A stretch of 43,695 bases of DNA, from positions 1-43,695 of the forward strand of contig JALVEE010000289.1 in the NCBI GenBank assembly GCA_027008645.1, in the 5' to 3' direction. The notes under the pieces are model-generated. The model ran no database searches. It was given only the letters and a program-made list of their open reading frames with translations, and was not told the origin of the DNA. The translations under genes and the position numbers were made by a program. Every line of letters begins with the position of its first letter. Within the stretch, counting starts at the first letter, position 1. Positions 24,798 through 35,600 of this stretch are shown here, one piece after another. This stretch comes from Saprospiraceae bacterium (GTDB lineage: Bacteria; Bacteroidota; Bacteroidia; Chitinophagales; Saprospiraceae).

Positions 24798-27700
24798 ATG
24801 GCTAAAGACTATAAGAAATTGATCCTTGACGGAAATGAAGCTGTTGCCAGGGTTGCGCATAAGACCAATGAGGTTTGTGCTATTTATCCTATCACCCCTT
24901 CATCACCAATGGGAGAACATGCTGATGCTTTTTCAGCAAAAGGAATGAAAAATATCTGGGGAGATATCCCTAGAATTATCGAATTACAAAGTGAAGGTGG
25001 TGCTTCCGGTACTGTACACGGTTCATTGCAAGGAGGTGCTGTTACCACAACATTTACTGCATCACAGGGCTTGTTATTGATGATACCTAATATGTTTAAA
25101 ATTGCAGGAGAATTATTACCTGCGGTATTTCATATTGCATCAAGAACGGTAGCTACACATGCATTATCAATATTCGGTGACCATTCTGATACAATGGCAA
25201 CCAGAACTACCGGTTGGGCTATATTATTTGGTGGAAGCGTACAAGAAGCTCACGATATGGCCTTAATCGCACAAGCTGCAACATTCAAAACAAGAATACC
25301 TTTTCTAAATGTTTTTGACGGATTTAGAACATCTCACGAGATTTCAAAAATCGACAGTATTGATGATGATACTATGAAGCAAATGATTTCAAAGAGGGAA
25401 GTGACTGCTTTTAAAAACAGAGGTTTGAATCCGGATACACCTCAAATAGGTGGTACCGCTCAAAATCCTGATGTGTTTTTCCAAGCTAGAGAAGCTTGTA
25501 ATCCATATTACGACAAAGTGCCGGGTGAAGTAAAAAAAGCAATGAAAAGATTTGCTGAACTTGAAGGTAGAGAGTATCATTTATTTGATTATATCGGAGA
25601 TCCGGAAGCAGAAAGGATTGTGATTTTGATGGGATCAGGTCAAGGTGCGGTTAAAGAAGCTGTTTCTTACTTGAACGAAAAAGGGGAGAAAGTCGGAGTT
25701 GTATTGGTAAGACTTTACAGACCGTTTTCAATTTCTGATTTTATCGATGCTATACCTGCATCTGTTAAGAAAATAGCTGTTCTTGATAGAACAAAAGAAC
25801 CCGGAAGTATTGGAGAACCATTATATATGGATACAATAAATGCTTTTGTTGAATCAGGTAGAGAAATGCCAACTATCGTTGGCGGTAGATACGGATTATC
25901 TTCTAAAGAGTTTACTCCGGGAATGGTTAAAGGGATTTTTGATGAATTATCAAAAGAAAAACCCAAAAATCATTTTACCATTGGTATCAACGACGATGTT
26001 TCATTTACTTCTCTTGAATACGATAACTCATTGTCATTGGATACAAATACTATCAATTGTATGTTCTATGGATTGGGATCTGATGGTACTGTAAGTGCTA
26101 ATAAAAACTCCATTAAAATTATTGGAGAAACTACTGATAATTATGTACAAGGATACTTTGTATATGACTCTAAAAAAGCGGGAGGATTGACTGTTTCTCA
26201 CTTGAGATTCGGTAAAGACCCTATCACATCTACATATCAGATATCACATGCTAATTTCGTAGCTGTTCATCAATTCAACTACTTGCAAAAGTATGATATA
26301 ATGAGCAAAATCAAGAAAGGAGGAACTTTGTTGCTCAACTCTCCTTATAGTAAAGATGAGGTTTGGGCTAAGTTGCCTAAGAGTGCTCAAGAAGGAATTA
26401 TTGAAAAAGAGCTTAAGTTTTACGTAATAGATGCTACCAAAGTAGCACAAGGTATTGGTCTTGGTAAGAGAATTAACACTATACTTCAAACTTGTTTCTT
26501 CGCCATTTCCGGTATTATCGAAAAAGATGAAGCGATTCAAAAGATTAAAGATTTTATCGTTAAATCATATTCACATAAAGGGGATAAGATTGTAAATATG
26601 AACTTCAAGGCTGTGGATAGTGCTATTGAAAACTTATATGAAGTTACATATCCAAAATCAGTATCAAGCAATATTCCCGATTTACCTCCTGTTTATGGAG
26701 ATGCTCCTGATTTTGTTAAGCAAGTTCTTGGTGAAATTATCGCAGGAAAAGGAGATACTCTTCCTGTAAGTGCTTTCCCTGATGATGGAATGTTTCCATT
26801 AGGTACTACCAGATATGAGAAAAGAGACATAGCGGATACGGTTCCGGTCTGGGATGCTGACCTATGTACACAATGTAATAAATGTGTTGCTATTTGTCCT
26901 CACGGTGTTATTAGAGCAAAAGTTTATGATAAAGAATTGCTTGATGATGCACCTGTAACACTCAAGAGTTGTCCGGCAAAAGGACGACCTTTTGACAAAG
27001 ACAATGAGGTTTATACATTACAAGTTTCAGTATTGGACTGTACCGGCTGTAGATTGTGTGTTGAGGTTTGTCCGGCAGTAAGTAAAGAAAATCCGGATTA
27101 TAAAGCTATTAATATGGTTGATAAAATGGAAGTTGTTGAAGTAGAAACAATCAATTGGGACTATTTTGATGCTAAACTTCCTTGGTATGACAGAACAAAA
27201 ATATCTCCTACAAATATAAAAGGAGCGATGTTCTTCGAACCGTTGTTTGAATTTTCAGGAGCTTGTGCGGGATGTGGAGAAACACCATATATCAAATTGA
27301 TAACTCAGTTATATGGAGATCATATGATTGTTGCCAATGCTACAGGTTGTTCATCAATATACGGAGCAAATTTACCAACAACACCATATTCTACTAACGC
27401 AAAAGGACATGGTCCTGCTTGGTCAAATTCATTGTTTGAGGACAATGCAGAATACGGTTTGGGTCTGAGATTAGCTGCAAATAAAAAAGCAGAAAAAGCA
27501 GCTAGTTTGCTTGATTCATTAAAAGATCAAATCGGCGAAGATTTATATACACGTATTAAAGACAATAAAGAAGAAAGTGAAGAAGATAAACAAAACTTGA
27601 TGAATGCGATTGATGAATTGAATATCAAACTTAAAGAAATCGATACGGAAACATCAAGAGATTTGTTGCATATCTCTGATTACTTGAAAAAGAAATCTGT

Positions 27701-28328
27701 GTGGATATTCGGTGGTGACGGTTGGGCTTATGATATCGGATTTGGTGGATTGGATCACGTATTGGCATCCGGAGAAAATGTAAATATCCTTGTAATGGAT
27801 ACGGAAGTTTACTCTAATACCGGTGGTCAAATGTCAAAAGCTACACCTATAGGTGCTGCGGCTAAATTCGCGTATTCAGGTAAGAAATTGTCTAAAAAAG
27901 ATCTTGGTTTAATCGCTGTTTCTTACGGTGATGTTTATGTAGCGCAAATAGCGATGGGAGCGAAAGATGCCCAAACGCTAAAAGCTATTAGAGAAGCAGA
28001 AGCATTTGATGGAGTTTCTATTATTATTGCTTACTCACATTGTATCGAACACGGATATGATATGGGTGACGGTGCTACTCACCAACAATTGGCAATAGAG
28101 ACCGGTTTCTGGCCATTGTATAGATTTAATCCTAGAAATGCTCAAGGTAAGAGGTTTAAATTAGATAGTAAACCTCCTGCAAGACCACTCGAAGATTTTA
28201 TGTACACAGAAGGTAGATTCAATAGAGTAGCTAAGCAAGATCCTGAAAGAGGTAAAATGCTTTTGGATTTGGCTAATCAAGAGTTGGAAAAGAAATGGAA
28301 TCAACTTGAAGCTGCTAAATCACTATAG
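24798..28328 (+). CDS. nifJ: Pyruvate:ferredoxin (flavodoxin) oxidoreductase
   Basis: A 1176-residue single-chain enzyme that oxidises pyruvate to acetyl-CoA and CO2 with reduction of ferredoxin. The domain order is as in the homodimeric enzymes: an N-terminal pyrimidine-binding domain (YPITPSSPMGEHAD near residue 30), a gamma-type domain, two 4Fe-4S clusters (CTQCNKCVAICP near 690 and CTGCRLCVEVCP near 747), and the TPP domain with CAGCGETPY (near 820), GGDGWAYDIG and the tail Cys in SHCIEHGYDMG. Length and cysteines are complete. It implies that low-potential, oxygen-sensitive pyruvate metabolism is available, fitting an anaerobic or micro-aerobic, N2O-respiring life. It has a strong terminator and stands alone. 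Confidence 0.96.
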   Translation: MAKDYKKLILDGNEAVARVAHKTNEVCAIYPITPSSPMGEHADAFSAKGMKNIWGDIPRIIELQSEGGASGTVHGSLQGGAVTTTFTASQGLLLMIPNMFKIAGELLPAVFHIASRTVATHALSIFGDHSDTMATRTTGWAILFGGSVQEAHDMALIAQAATFKTRIPFLNVFDGFRTSHEISKIDSIDDDTMKQMISKREVTAFKNRGLNPDTPQIGGTAQNPDVFFQAREACNPYYDKVPGEVKKAMKRFAELEGREYHLFDYIGDPEAERIVILMGSGQGAVKEAVSYLNEKGEKVGVVLVRLYRPFSISDFIDAIPASVKKIAVLDRTKEPGSIGEPLYMDTINAFVESGREMPTIVGGRYGLSSKEFTPGMVKGIFDELSKEKPKNHFTIGINDDVSFTSLEYDNSLSLDTNTINCMFYGLGSDGTVSANKNSIKIIGETTDNYVQGYFVYDSKKAGGLTVSHLRFGKDPITSTYQISHANFVAVHQFNYLQKYDIMSKIKKGGTLLLNSPYSKDEVWAKLPKSAQEGIIEKELKFYVIDATKVAQGIGLGKRINTILQTCFFAISGIIEKDEAIQKIKDFIVKSYSHKGDKIVNMNFKAVDSAIENLYEVTYPKSVSSNIPDLPPVYGDAPDFVKQVLGEIIAGKGDTLPVSAFPDDGMFPLGTTRYEKRDIADTVPVWDADLCTQCNKCVAICPHGVIRAKVYDKELLDDAPVTLKSCPAKGRPFDKDNEVYTLQVSVLDCTGCRLCVEVCPAVSKENPDYKAINMVDKMEVVEVETINWDYFDAKLPWYDRTKISPTNIKGAMFFEPLFEFSGACAGCGETPYIKLITQLYGDHMIVANATGCSSIYGANLPTTPYSTNAKGHGPAWSNSLFEDNAEYGLGLRLAANKKAEKAASLLDSLKDQIGEDLYTRIKDNKEESEEDKQNLMNAIDELNIKLKEIDTETSRDLLHISDYLKKKSVWIFGGDGWAYDIGFGGLDHVLASGENVNILVMDTEVYSNTGGQMSKATPIGAAAKFAYSGKKLSKKDLGLIAVSYGDVYVAQIAMGAKDAQTLKAIREAEAFDGVSIIIAYSHCIEHGYDMGDGATHQQLAIETGFWPLYRFNPRNAQGKRFKLDSKPPARPLEDFMYTEGRFNRVAKQDPERGKMLLDLANQELEKKWNQLEAAKSL

Positions 28329-28358
28329 GTTTAATATCAATTAAATTTTATGATATTT

Positions 28359-28391
28359 AGGACTGTCTGTTTACCGGACAGTCCTTTTTTT
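28359..28391 (+). terminator. Terminator of nifJ
   Basis: An 11-bp stem (AGGACTGTCTG with CGGACAGTCCT, one G-T pair) with a 5-base loop is followed by seven T. It begins 30 bases past the stop codon. Confidence 0.92.
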
Positions 28392-28407
28392 GTATATTTG
28401 AGCCCTT

Positions 28408-28479
28408 ATACCAATTTAACTCAAAATTGAAAAATTAATTCTATAATATTAATACAACATCTTAAAGTTAATTTGGTAT
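28408..28479. repeat. Small palindromic repeat with ATACCAA ends
   Basis: ATACCAATTTAACT (28408-28421) and AGTTAATTTGGTAT (28466-28479) are inverted copies with one mismatch, enclosing 44 A+T-rich bases. Similar half-sites (TATACCAA) occur at several other intergenic places, for example near 24627 and 31790. A further inverted pair GACTGTC/GACAG follows at about 28490-28520. Confidence 0.5.
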
Positions 28480-28538
28480 TATTTTTTATAGACTGTCTAA
28501 AAAGATTATTTTGACAGACTTGTTTTTAATAATGTTTT

Positions 28539-29888
28539 ATGCAAAAGTATTTTTGGATTGTTGTCTTATTCCTATTACTTTACTCCTGCAAAACCAATAA
28601 AAGGAGTAAAATTATCCCTTTCAATAAAATGAATAAAGAAAGTATAATTAAGATTCCGTTTGAATTTAAAAAAGATGAACTTGCAAATTTAATAGATTCA
28701 TTATTACCCGACACTTTGCTCGAAAAAGAAGAAGGTTTACCTTTGAGTATTAAAATTTTGAAAAGTGATATTTCAGGTATTAATTTAGATGGTAAAAATA
28801 TCGACTTGGTTGTTTCTATCAAAGTTGACTTGGTAAAAAAAATCGGTTCATTTCCTGTTGCTTCAGGTAGTGGTGAAATTGAGTTAGATATATTTTCACA
28901 AATCGATATTGACAAAAATTGGAAATTAAAAACCAAAACTACTTTAGTAGATTATTCTTGGGTAAATAAACCTGTGATTAGTTTCATTGGCATGAAAATA
29001 TCAGCTCCAAAATTGGTAGAAGAGTATATCGATTATAAACAAATGGAATGGATGAATCAAGTGGATTCTACAATAGCAAATAGCAATTTATTACAATCAC
29101 CGGTCGATTCAATAGCCGGATTTTTTTCATCTCCCATTGTCATAGATTCATTGGGCATTGCCGGATTAAAAATAAGCCCAAAAACCATTGGGTTTTCACC
29201 ATTTAAATCATCTCAAAATACAATTTCCGGACAGTTAAACCTTAGTTTTTTTAACGATATAATACCGATGAGTGAATACCGGAGCAATGATACTATCTAT
29301 CCGAAATTCAATTGGTATTTTAACGAAGATTTTGGACAAAAAGCAGTTTTAACCCTTGGTATTAATAAATATATCACTCAAAAGTTAATTGATGACTATT
29401 TATTAGCTCAAGACTCAAAAGGTTTGGTTTTTGATATAAAAGGAAACGAAATAAAAATAGAAAAAGCCAATGTTGTTTTTGATAAAGATGTAGTAGGTGC
29501 TAAGGTTGATTTTTCAGGAAGCAAAAGTGGAAATATCTTGGTTAAAACCCGGCCTATCTGGGATAGAAATCAAAAGTATTTATTTCTTAAAAAGAGATTT
29601 GTAGATATCAATCTTGATGGTTTTGGTTCTCAAATATTTGTCAATCTTTTTAGTAATACATTGGAAAGAAAAATAATGGACGGATTGCAGGAAAGTCTGA
29701 ATTTGAAGATAAAAGATATTGTTGACGATACCAATCAATTTTTGGATACATTAAAATATGATAACACTTTAACAATAAAGGATTATAATTTGCCAATGCA
29801 ATTGGAAGACGGTTATTTTTTTATAGATGTAGATTTTGCACTCGAAGGTAAGATAACTTGGAATAAATTAAATATTGAACTTAAGTAG
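28539..29888 (+). CDS. DUF4403-family lipoprotein
   Basis: A 449-residue lipoprotein (lipobox LLYSC) of the DUF4403 family: repeated long beta-strand and amphipathic segments without cysteines or catalytic motifs. The fold resembles lipid-binding tubular domains in predictions for the family, but the function is unknown. The stop codon TAG is formed at the very edge of the MITE-like element (29886-30050), so insertion may have set the present C-terminus. Confidence 0.78.
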   Translation: MQKYFWIVVLFLLLYSCKTNKRSKIIPFNKMNKESIIKIPFEFKKDELANLIDSLLPDTLLEKEEGLPLSIKILKSDISGINLDGKNIDLVVSIKVDLVKKIGSFPVASGSGEIELDIFSQIDIDKNWKLKTKTTLVDYSWVNKPVISFIGMKISAPKLVEEYIDYKQMEWMNQVDSTIANSNLLQSPVDSIAGFFSSPIVIDSLGIAGLKISPKTIGFSPFKSSQNTISGQLNLSFFNDIIPMSEYRSNDTIYPKFNWYFNEDFGQKAVLTLGINKYITQKLIDDYLLAQDSKGLVFDIKGNEIKIEKANVVFDKDVVGAKVDFSGSKSGNILVKTRPIWDRNQKYLFLKKRFVDINLDGFGSQIFVNLFSNTLERKIMDGLQESLNLKIKDIVDDTNQFLDTLKYDNTLTIKDYNLPMQLEDGYFFIDVDFALEGKITWNKLNIELK

Positions 29889-30050
29889 TGTCTGCACGAA
29901 AACACATCAAATTTTAAATTGATTCTTATGGTCATCTTTTGACTTTTTCACACGTGATTGATACAAAAGCATCAAATCATTGCAAAAAAATCAAAATATG
30001 GGCAATAATTATCTAAATTTAAAAAATTGCCTGTTTTCATGCAGACACTA
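29886..30050. mobile_element. 165-bp MITE-like element with 19-bp terminal inverted repeats
   Basis: The ends are TAGTGTCTGCACGAAAACA (29886-29904) and TGTTTTCATGCAGACACTA (30032-30050), inverted copies with one mismatch. The interior is A+T-rich and noncoding. The outermost TA on both sides can be read as a TA target duplication around GTGTCTGC ends, as in elements that insert at TA. A related solo end is at 13523-13541. No transposase is in the window, so it would be moved in trans. Confidence 0.78.
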
Positions 30051-30071
30051 ATAAAGAATCCTTTTTTTGAC

Positions 30072-30079
30072 TACTTTTG
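30072..30079 (+). promoter_or_regulatory. Candidate -7 box for ettA
   Basis: TACTTTTG fits TAnnTTTG and lies 15 bases before the ATG at 30095, leaving a very short leader. The expected -33 position falls at the right edge of the MITE, and no TTTG is present at the usual spacing. Confidence 0.45.
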
Positions 30080-30094
30080 CAGAAAAATAAAAAA

Positions 30095-31765
30095 ATGGCA
30101 GATAACAAAGTAATATTTTCAATGGAAGGAGTGACAAAAATCTTTCCTCCCAGCAAGACGGTTTTAAAAAATATATGGCTATCATTTTACTATGGTGCTA
30201 AAATAGGTGTTTTGGGTCTCAATGGCTCCGGGAAAACCAGCCTTTTGAAAATAATAGCGGGTATTGACGATGAATTTCAAGGAAAAGTAACTTTTGATAA
30301 AGAATACAAAATCGGATATCTCGAACAAGAACCAAAGCTGGATGAGAATAAAACTGTAAAAGAAATAGTCCAAGAAGGTGTTCAACATATAGTGGATGTG
30401 GTAAATGAATATGAAGCTGTGTCTGCAAAATTGGCAGAGCCGATGAGCGATGATGAAATGATGAAAGTTATCGAAGAACAAGGTGAGCTCTTGGAAAAAA
30501 TGGATCATTATGATGCATGGGAATTGGATCATACTTTAGAACTTGCGATGGATGCATTGAGATGTCCGCCTGATGATGCAAAAGTATCAGTTCTTTCCGG
30601 TGGAGAGAGAAGAAGAGTTGCATTGGCACGACTCCTCTTGAGCAAACCCGATATTTTACTGCTCGATGAGCCTACTAACCACCTTGATGCAGAAAGTGTG
30701 CATTGGCTTGAACAATTTCTCAAATCTTTTCCCGGTACGGTAATAGCCGTAACTCACGATAGATATTTTCTTGATAATGTTGCAGGATGGATATTAGAAT
30801 TGGATAGGGGTGAAGGTATTCCTTGGGAAGGAAATTACAGCTCTTGGTTGGAACAAAAGTCAAACAGACTTGCTAATGAGGAAAAAGCAGAATCCAAAAG
30901 ACAAAAAATACTTAAAAGAGAATTGGAATGGACAAGATTGGCACCAAAGGCAAAACAAGCTAAAGGTAAAGCCAGACTTAATGCATATGAAACAATGAGC
31001 AATGCAGAGGTAAAAGAAAAAGAGGCTAAATTGGAATTGTATATTCCTCCCGGACCAAGATTGGGAGATGTGGTAATTGAAGCAGATAAAGTTAGTAAGG
31101 GCTTTGAAAACAGACTTCTAATAGATAATCTCAGTTTTAATGTACCTAAAAATGCAATTGTCGGAATCATAGGACCAAATGGTGTCGGTAAATCGACATT
31201 GTTCAGAATGATAATGGGTGAAGAATCTCCTGATAGCGGTACTATAAGAATTGGAGAAACAGTACAACTTGCATATGTTGACCAATCTCACAAAGATTTA
31301 TTGCCTGAAAAAACAGTATATGAAGTAATAAGTCAAGGGAATGAATTTATTCAGATAGGAACTAAAGAAATAAATGCGAGAGCATATTTGAGCAGATTTA
31401 ACTTCAACGGTTCAGATCAACAGAAAAAAGTAGGGGGTTTATCGGGTGGAGAACGAAATAGACTTCACCTTGCAATGACATTAAAACAAGGTGCAAATGT
31501 GATTTTACTCGATGAGCCTACTAATGATATAGATGTTAATACATTGCGTGCTTTGGAAGAGGCTATAGAAAATTTTGCAGGATGTGCTCTGATTGTATCT
31601 CACGATAGGTGGTTTATCGATAGATTAGCAACCCATATTTTAGCATTTGAAGACGAGGGACAACAAGTTTTCTTTGAAGGAAACTTCTCTGCTTACGAAG
31701 AGAAAAAGAAAGAAAGATTGGGGGATATAACGCCTAAAAGACCAAGATTTAAAAGCTTGCTGTAA
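30095..31765 (+). CDS. ettA: Energy-dependent translational throttle protein EttA (ABC-F)
   Basis: A 556-residue cytoplasmic ABC-F ATPase with two nucleotide-binding domains and no membrane part. Walker A motifs are GLNGSGKTS and GPNGVGKST, signatures LSGGERRR and LSGGERNR, and Walker B with the EttA-type DEPTNHLD and DEPTNDID. The linker and an arm region with the WTRLAPKAKQAKGKARL stretch match EttA, which binds the ribosomal E site and gates the first peptide bond according to the ATP/ADP ratio. Length agrees with EttA. A TTG six codons upstream is possible but overlaps the -7 box, so the ATG is chosen. Confidence 0.95.
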   Translation: MADNKVIFSMEGVTKIFPPSKTVLKNIWLSFYYGAKIGVLGLNGSGKTSLLKIIAGIDDEFQGKVTFDKEYKIGYLEQEPKLDENKTVKEIVQEGVQHIVDVVNEYEAVSAKLAEPMSDDEMMKVIEEQGELLEKMDHYDAWELDHTLELAMDALRCPPDDAKVSVLSGGERRRVALARLLLSKPDILLLDEPTNHLDAESVHWLEQFLKSFPGTVIAVTHDRYFLDNVAGWILELDRGEGIPWEGNYSSWLEQKSNRLANEEKAESKRQKILKRELEWTRLAPKAKQAKGKARLNAYETMSNAEVKEKEAKLELYIPPGPRLGDVVIEADKVSKGFENRLLIDNLSFNVPKNAIVGIIGPNGVGKSTLFRMIMGEESPDSGTIRIGETVQLAYVDQSHKDLLPEKTVYEVISQGNEFIQIGTKEINARAYLSRFNFNGSDQQKKVGGLSGGERNRLHLAMTLKQGANVILLDEPTNDIDVNTLRALEEAIENFAGCALIVSHDRWFIDRLATHILAFEDEGQQVFFEGNFSAYEEKKKERLGDITPKRPRFKSLL

Positions 31766-31807
31766 TATCTATACCTCGTCTCAAAATTTGGTTGGTATAA
31801 GACATGA

Positions 31808-31835
31808 CACAAGTGTCGTACAGGCGACATTTGTG
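31808..31835 (+). repeat. Hairpin downstream of ettA
   Basis: CACAAGTGTCG and CGACATTTGTG form an 11-bp stem with one mismatch and a 6-base loop. It lies 43 bases past the ettA stop codon but has no T-run after it, so it is either a weak terminator or a dispersed palindrome. Confidence 0.45.
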
Positions 31836-31889
31836 AATTCTTTACAGTATTGATTAAAACAATTCTGTTCATTTTTCATTTAGTGTTTA

Positions 31890-32351
31890 ATGGCAATTAG
31901 GAGAAATAAGACAATTTATAGCACAATATCGCTATCTTTAGCTTTGTGGATAATGACTATATCCGCAGGGGTTGTTGTTGATTTGCATTATTGTCAAAAC
32001 AAGATCAAAAACTTTGCTTTATATACAGAGGCCGAATCTTGTCATCAATCTGAAGATGTTTGCCCAATGCATAAAAAGTCCTGTTCAATGGATGATATGC
32101 AATGCAATAATGATAGCGATGGAGAAGATAATTGTTGTCACAATGAGAAAAAAATTGTTAAGTCTAAGGTAAAATACACTTTTGACAAATCTTCGATTGC
32201 TAAGCCTTTTGATTTTGCTGTAGTACACCATACATTTGTTATAGATGACAGTAATGTTGGTGGCCACAACAGCATTAAACCTATATACGTCGATAGACCA
32301 CCACCACGTGATATTGACTTCCAATCTCTATATCAGAGTTACATATTATAG
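31890..32351 (+). CDS. HYC_CC_PP-family protein, probably copper-related
   Basis: A 153-residue exported or membrane-anchored protein with one N-terminal hydrophobic segment (about 10-30). It has the three landmarks that give the family its name: HYC (DLHYCQNKI), CC (NCCHNEKK) and PP (DRPPPRD). Between them is a Cys/His/Met-rich stretch (CHQSEDVCPMHKKSCSM, then DDMQC) suited to binding a soft metal such as Cu(I). It directly precedes the CusA-like gene and faces the same way, so a copper-sensing, chaperone or sequestering role is a fair inference; no function has been shown from sequence alone. Confidence 0.75.
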   Translation: MAIRRNKTIYSTISLSLALWIMTISAGVVVDLHYCQNKIKNFALYTEAESCHQSEDVCPMHKKSCSMDDMQCNNDSDGEDNCCHNEKKIVKSKVKYTFDKSSIAKPFDFAVVHHTFVIDDSNVGGHNSIKPIYVDRPPPRDIDFQSLYQSYIL

Positions 32352-32522
32352 CATCTAATTTTAATTGAAAGCGTTTTAGGACTGCTGAATTTTTATCTCA
32401 AGTTACGTACTTTTGGTAATTATTATACGGTTCTTAAAAGCTTTTTTTAGTTTTGGGTATAAATTATCCAGACTAAAGAGGAAGTTCCGGACTGGAGCGT
32501 AGTGGAATAACGTATTGTGGGA

Positions 32523-32584
32523 TTTCAAGTTCCAAGTTTCAAGTTTAAAGTTTCATGTTCCATGTTCCAATTTCAAGTTTCAGC
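32523..32584 (+). repeat. Degenerate heptamer repeats (CAAGTTT/CATGTTC)
   Basis: About nine imperfect tandem copies of a 7-base unit (variants TTTCAAG, TTCCAAG, TTTCATG, TTCCATG) stand just before the start of the CusA-like gene. The 266-bp gap 32352-32617 also has a TACTTTTG -7-like box at 32408-32415. Confidence 0.65.
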
Positions 32585-32617
32585 TTTTAAAAAATGTGAA
32601 TATTAAAATTAGATTAG

Positions 32618-35600
32618 ATGTTAAATAAAACAATAAAATTTCTCCTTGAAAATAAGTTGGTAACTATTTTGTTACTCGTTATATTTGTTTTTTGGGGAAT
32701 AATAAGTGCTCCTTTTGATTGGGATATAGATTGGTTACCACGAAATCCGGTAGCCGTAGATGCTATTCCTGATATTGGAGAAAACCAGCAAATAGTATTT
32801 ACAAAATGGGATGGTCAATCACCTCAGGATATAGAAGATCAAATAACTTATCCGTTGATGACATCATTACTCGGAATTCCAGGAGTGAAGACAATACGTA
32901 GTTCTTCGATGTTTGGCTTTTCTACTATTTTTGTAATCTTCGATGAGAAGATTGATTTCTATTGGAGTCGAAGCCGGATACTGGAAAAACTAAATTCACT
33001 ACCTGCAAATTTATTGCCAATAGGAGTAAAACCCTCGCTTGGGCCTGATGCTACAGGATTGGGGCAGATATTTTGGTACACTCTTGAAGGCAGGGATACC
33101 TCCGGTAATGTTACCGGTGGATGGGATTTACATGAATTGCGTTCCATTCAAGATTATTATGTTAAATATGGTCTGGCTTCTGCCAAGGGAGTATCGGAAG
33201 TAGCAAGTATTGGCGGATTTGTAAAAGAATATCAGGTAGATGTTGATCCTGCTAAACTTCAACAGTATGATATCAGCCTTAAAGAGGTGGTTAATGCCGT
33301 ACGAAATTCCAATAAAGATATAGGGGCAAAAACCCTGGAAATAAATAATGCAGAATACCTTATCAGAGGACTTGGCTATGTTAAAAAAATAGAAGACCTT
33401 GAAAACAGTGTTGTAAAGTCTGTCAATAATACCCCTGTTCTTGTCAAAGATTTAGCTCATATATCGCTTGGACCACAAGAAAGAAGAGGAATTTTAGATA
33501 AAAACGGTGCAGAGGTTGTAGGAGGAGTTGTTGTAGCTCGATACGGTGCAAATCCGATGGAAGTGATAAAAAATGTCAAATCCAAAATAAAAGAATTGAG
33601 TACGGGATTACCGTCTAAAACCCTAAAAGATGGCAGAAGATCTCAATTGACAATAGTTCCTTTTTACGATAGAACCAAACTTATTGAGGAAACACTTTTT
33701 ACACTTAATGATGCTCTTGCCCTTGAAATATTGGTTACTATTTTGGTAATTATGTTGATGCTGTTCAATCTTCGCTCATCGATGTTGATTTCAGGTCTAT
33801 TACCATTGGCTGTATTGATGGTATTTATAGCGATGAAAATGTTTAATGTTGATGCCAATATTGTAGCGTTATCCGGAATTGCAATAGCGATAGGCACAAT
33901 GGTAGATATAGGGATTATACTGATAGAGAATGTCATCAAAAAGTTAAAAGAGCTCAAAGGTCACCCGATAAATCAAATAGTTTATAATGCAACGGCTGAG
34001 GTTTCAGGTGCGATATTAACCGCTGTAATGACTACAATTGTAAGTTTCCTGCCTGTTTTTACGATGCAGGCTGCCGAAGGGAAATTATTCAGACCATTGG
34101 CTTTCACGAAAACATTTGCCTTAATCGCCGCCTTATTTGTAGGCTTGTTTATAATACCAACATTTGCTTCTATTATATTTAAAGAAAGAAAGAAACTATC
34201 AAATACCCTAAGATTATTAATCAATATATTTTGGATAATTCTTGGGGTTTTTGTCGTGTATAAGGGAATAGTTTTAGGTATTCTAATTTCATTATTCGGT
34301 ATAATAAATATTTTGTCCCAAAAATATGAATGGGTAAATAGAAAGGAAGATATTATCAAAAATCTTTTGGGAGGATTGGCAATATTGTGGCTTTTGACTG
34401 AATATTGGAGACCATTGGATTTTGATAGGTCACTAAGCTCCAATTTTGTCTTTGTTGCAGCCTCTACACTTAGTCTTCTGGTTATATTTTATGTATTTCA
34501 AATATATTATGTAAGATTATTGAGATTTGCATTGAAATACAAAGTATTGTTTTTGATACTACCATTGGTAATATTGGTAGGAGGTTATAATTCTTTCAAA
34601 TCAATGGGTAAGGAATTTATGCCGTCATTGGATGAGGGTGCTTTTTTGCTTATGCCAACAACAATGCCGCACGCAGGAGTACAAGAAAACAAAAAGACTC
34701 TAAAACTGTTGGATATTGCAGTAGCCAATATACCGGAAGTAGATGTAGTGGTCGGTAAAGCGGGAAGAGTTCAAAGTGCTTTGGATCCTGCTCCTTTGTC
34801 GATGTTTGAGAATATAATTCAGTATTTACCTGAGTATATTGAAAACAAAGACAGAGATAAATTGAGATTCAAAGTTGATGAAACCGGTAAATTTTATACA
34901 AAAGATAGTGATGAGAGGATTGAAGATATGCAAAAAGTTGATGTTGCCAAACTGATACCTGATGATGAAGGTAAATTTTTTAGACAATGGAGGAAAGAAA
35001 TCAAAAGCCCTGATGATATTTGGAACAAAATAGTAGAGGCAACAAAACTTCCCGGGGTGACATCTGCACCAAAACTTCAACCTATCGAAACAAGGTTAGT
35101 GATGCTGCAAACAGGTATGAGAAGTCCGATGGGAATCAAAATCAAAGGACTAAACCTAAAAGATATTGAAAAATTAGGGATGGAATTCGAAAAAGCATTA
35201 AAAGAAGTTCCCGGAATTAAATCAGAAGCGGTTTTTGCCGACAGAATTATTGGGAAACCATATTTATTGCTGGATATTGATCGTCAAAAAGCGGCATTGT
35301 ATGGCTTAAAGGTCAATGACATCCAAGAGACTATTATGGTAGCATTGGGCGGTAAGAAAGTAAGCACTACGGTTGAGGGCAGAGAGCGCTATTCCATTAG
35401 AGTAAGATATCCACGTGAGCTTAGAACATCACCGGATGATTTAAAGAAAGTGATAATCAAGACTCCGGCAGGTGAGCAAATACTTCTTGGTGATTTAGTA
35501 GATGTGAAGTATGAGAGAGGTCCACAGGTTATAAAGGGAGAAGATACATTTTTGATCGGTTATGTTCTTTTTGATAAAGAAAAAGATGAAGCGGAAGTAA

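Noticed and set aside
30077-30094. TTG start for ettA
   Set aside because: It lies inside the candidate -7 box, and the ATG at 30095 gives the usual EttA N-terminus.
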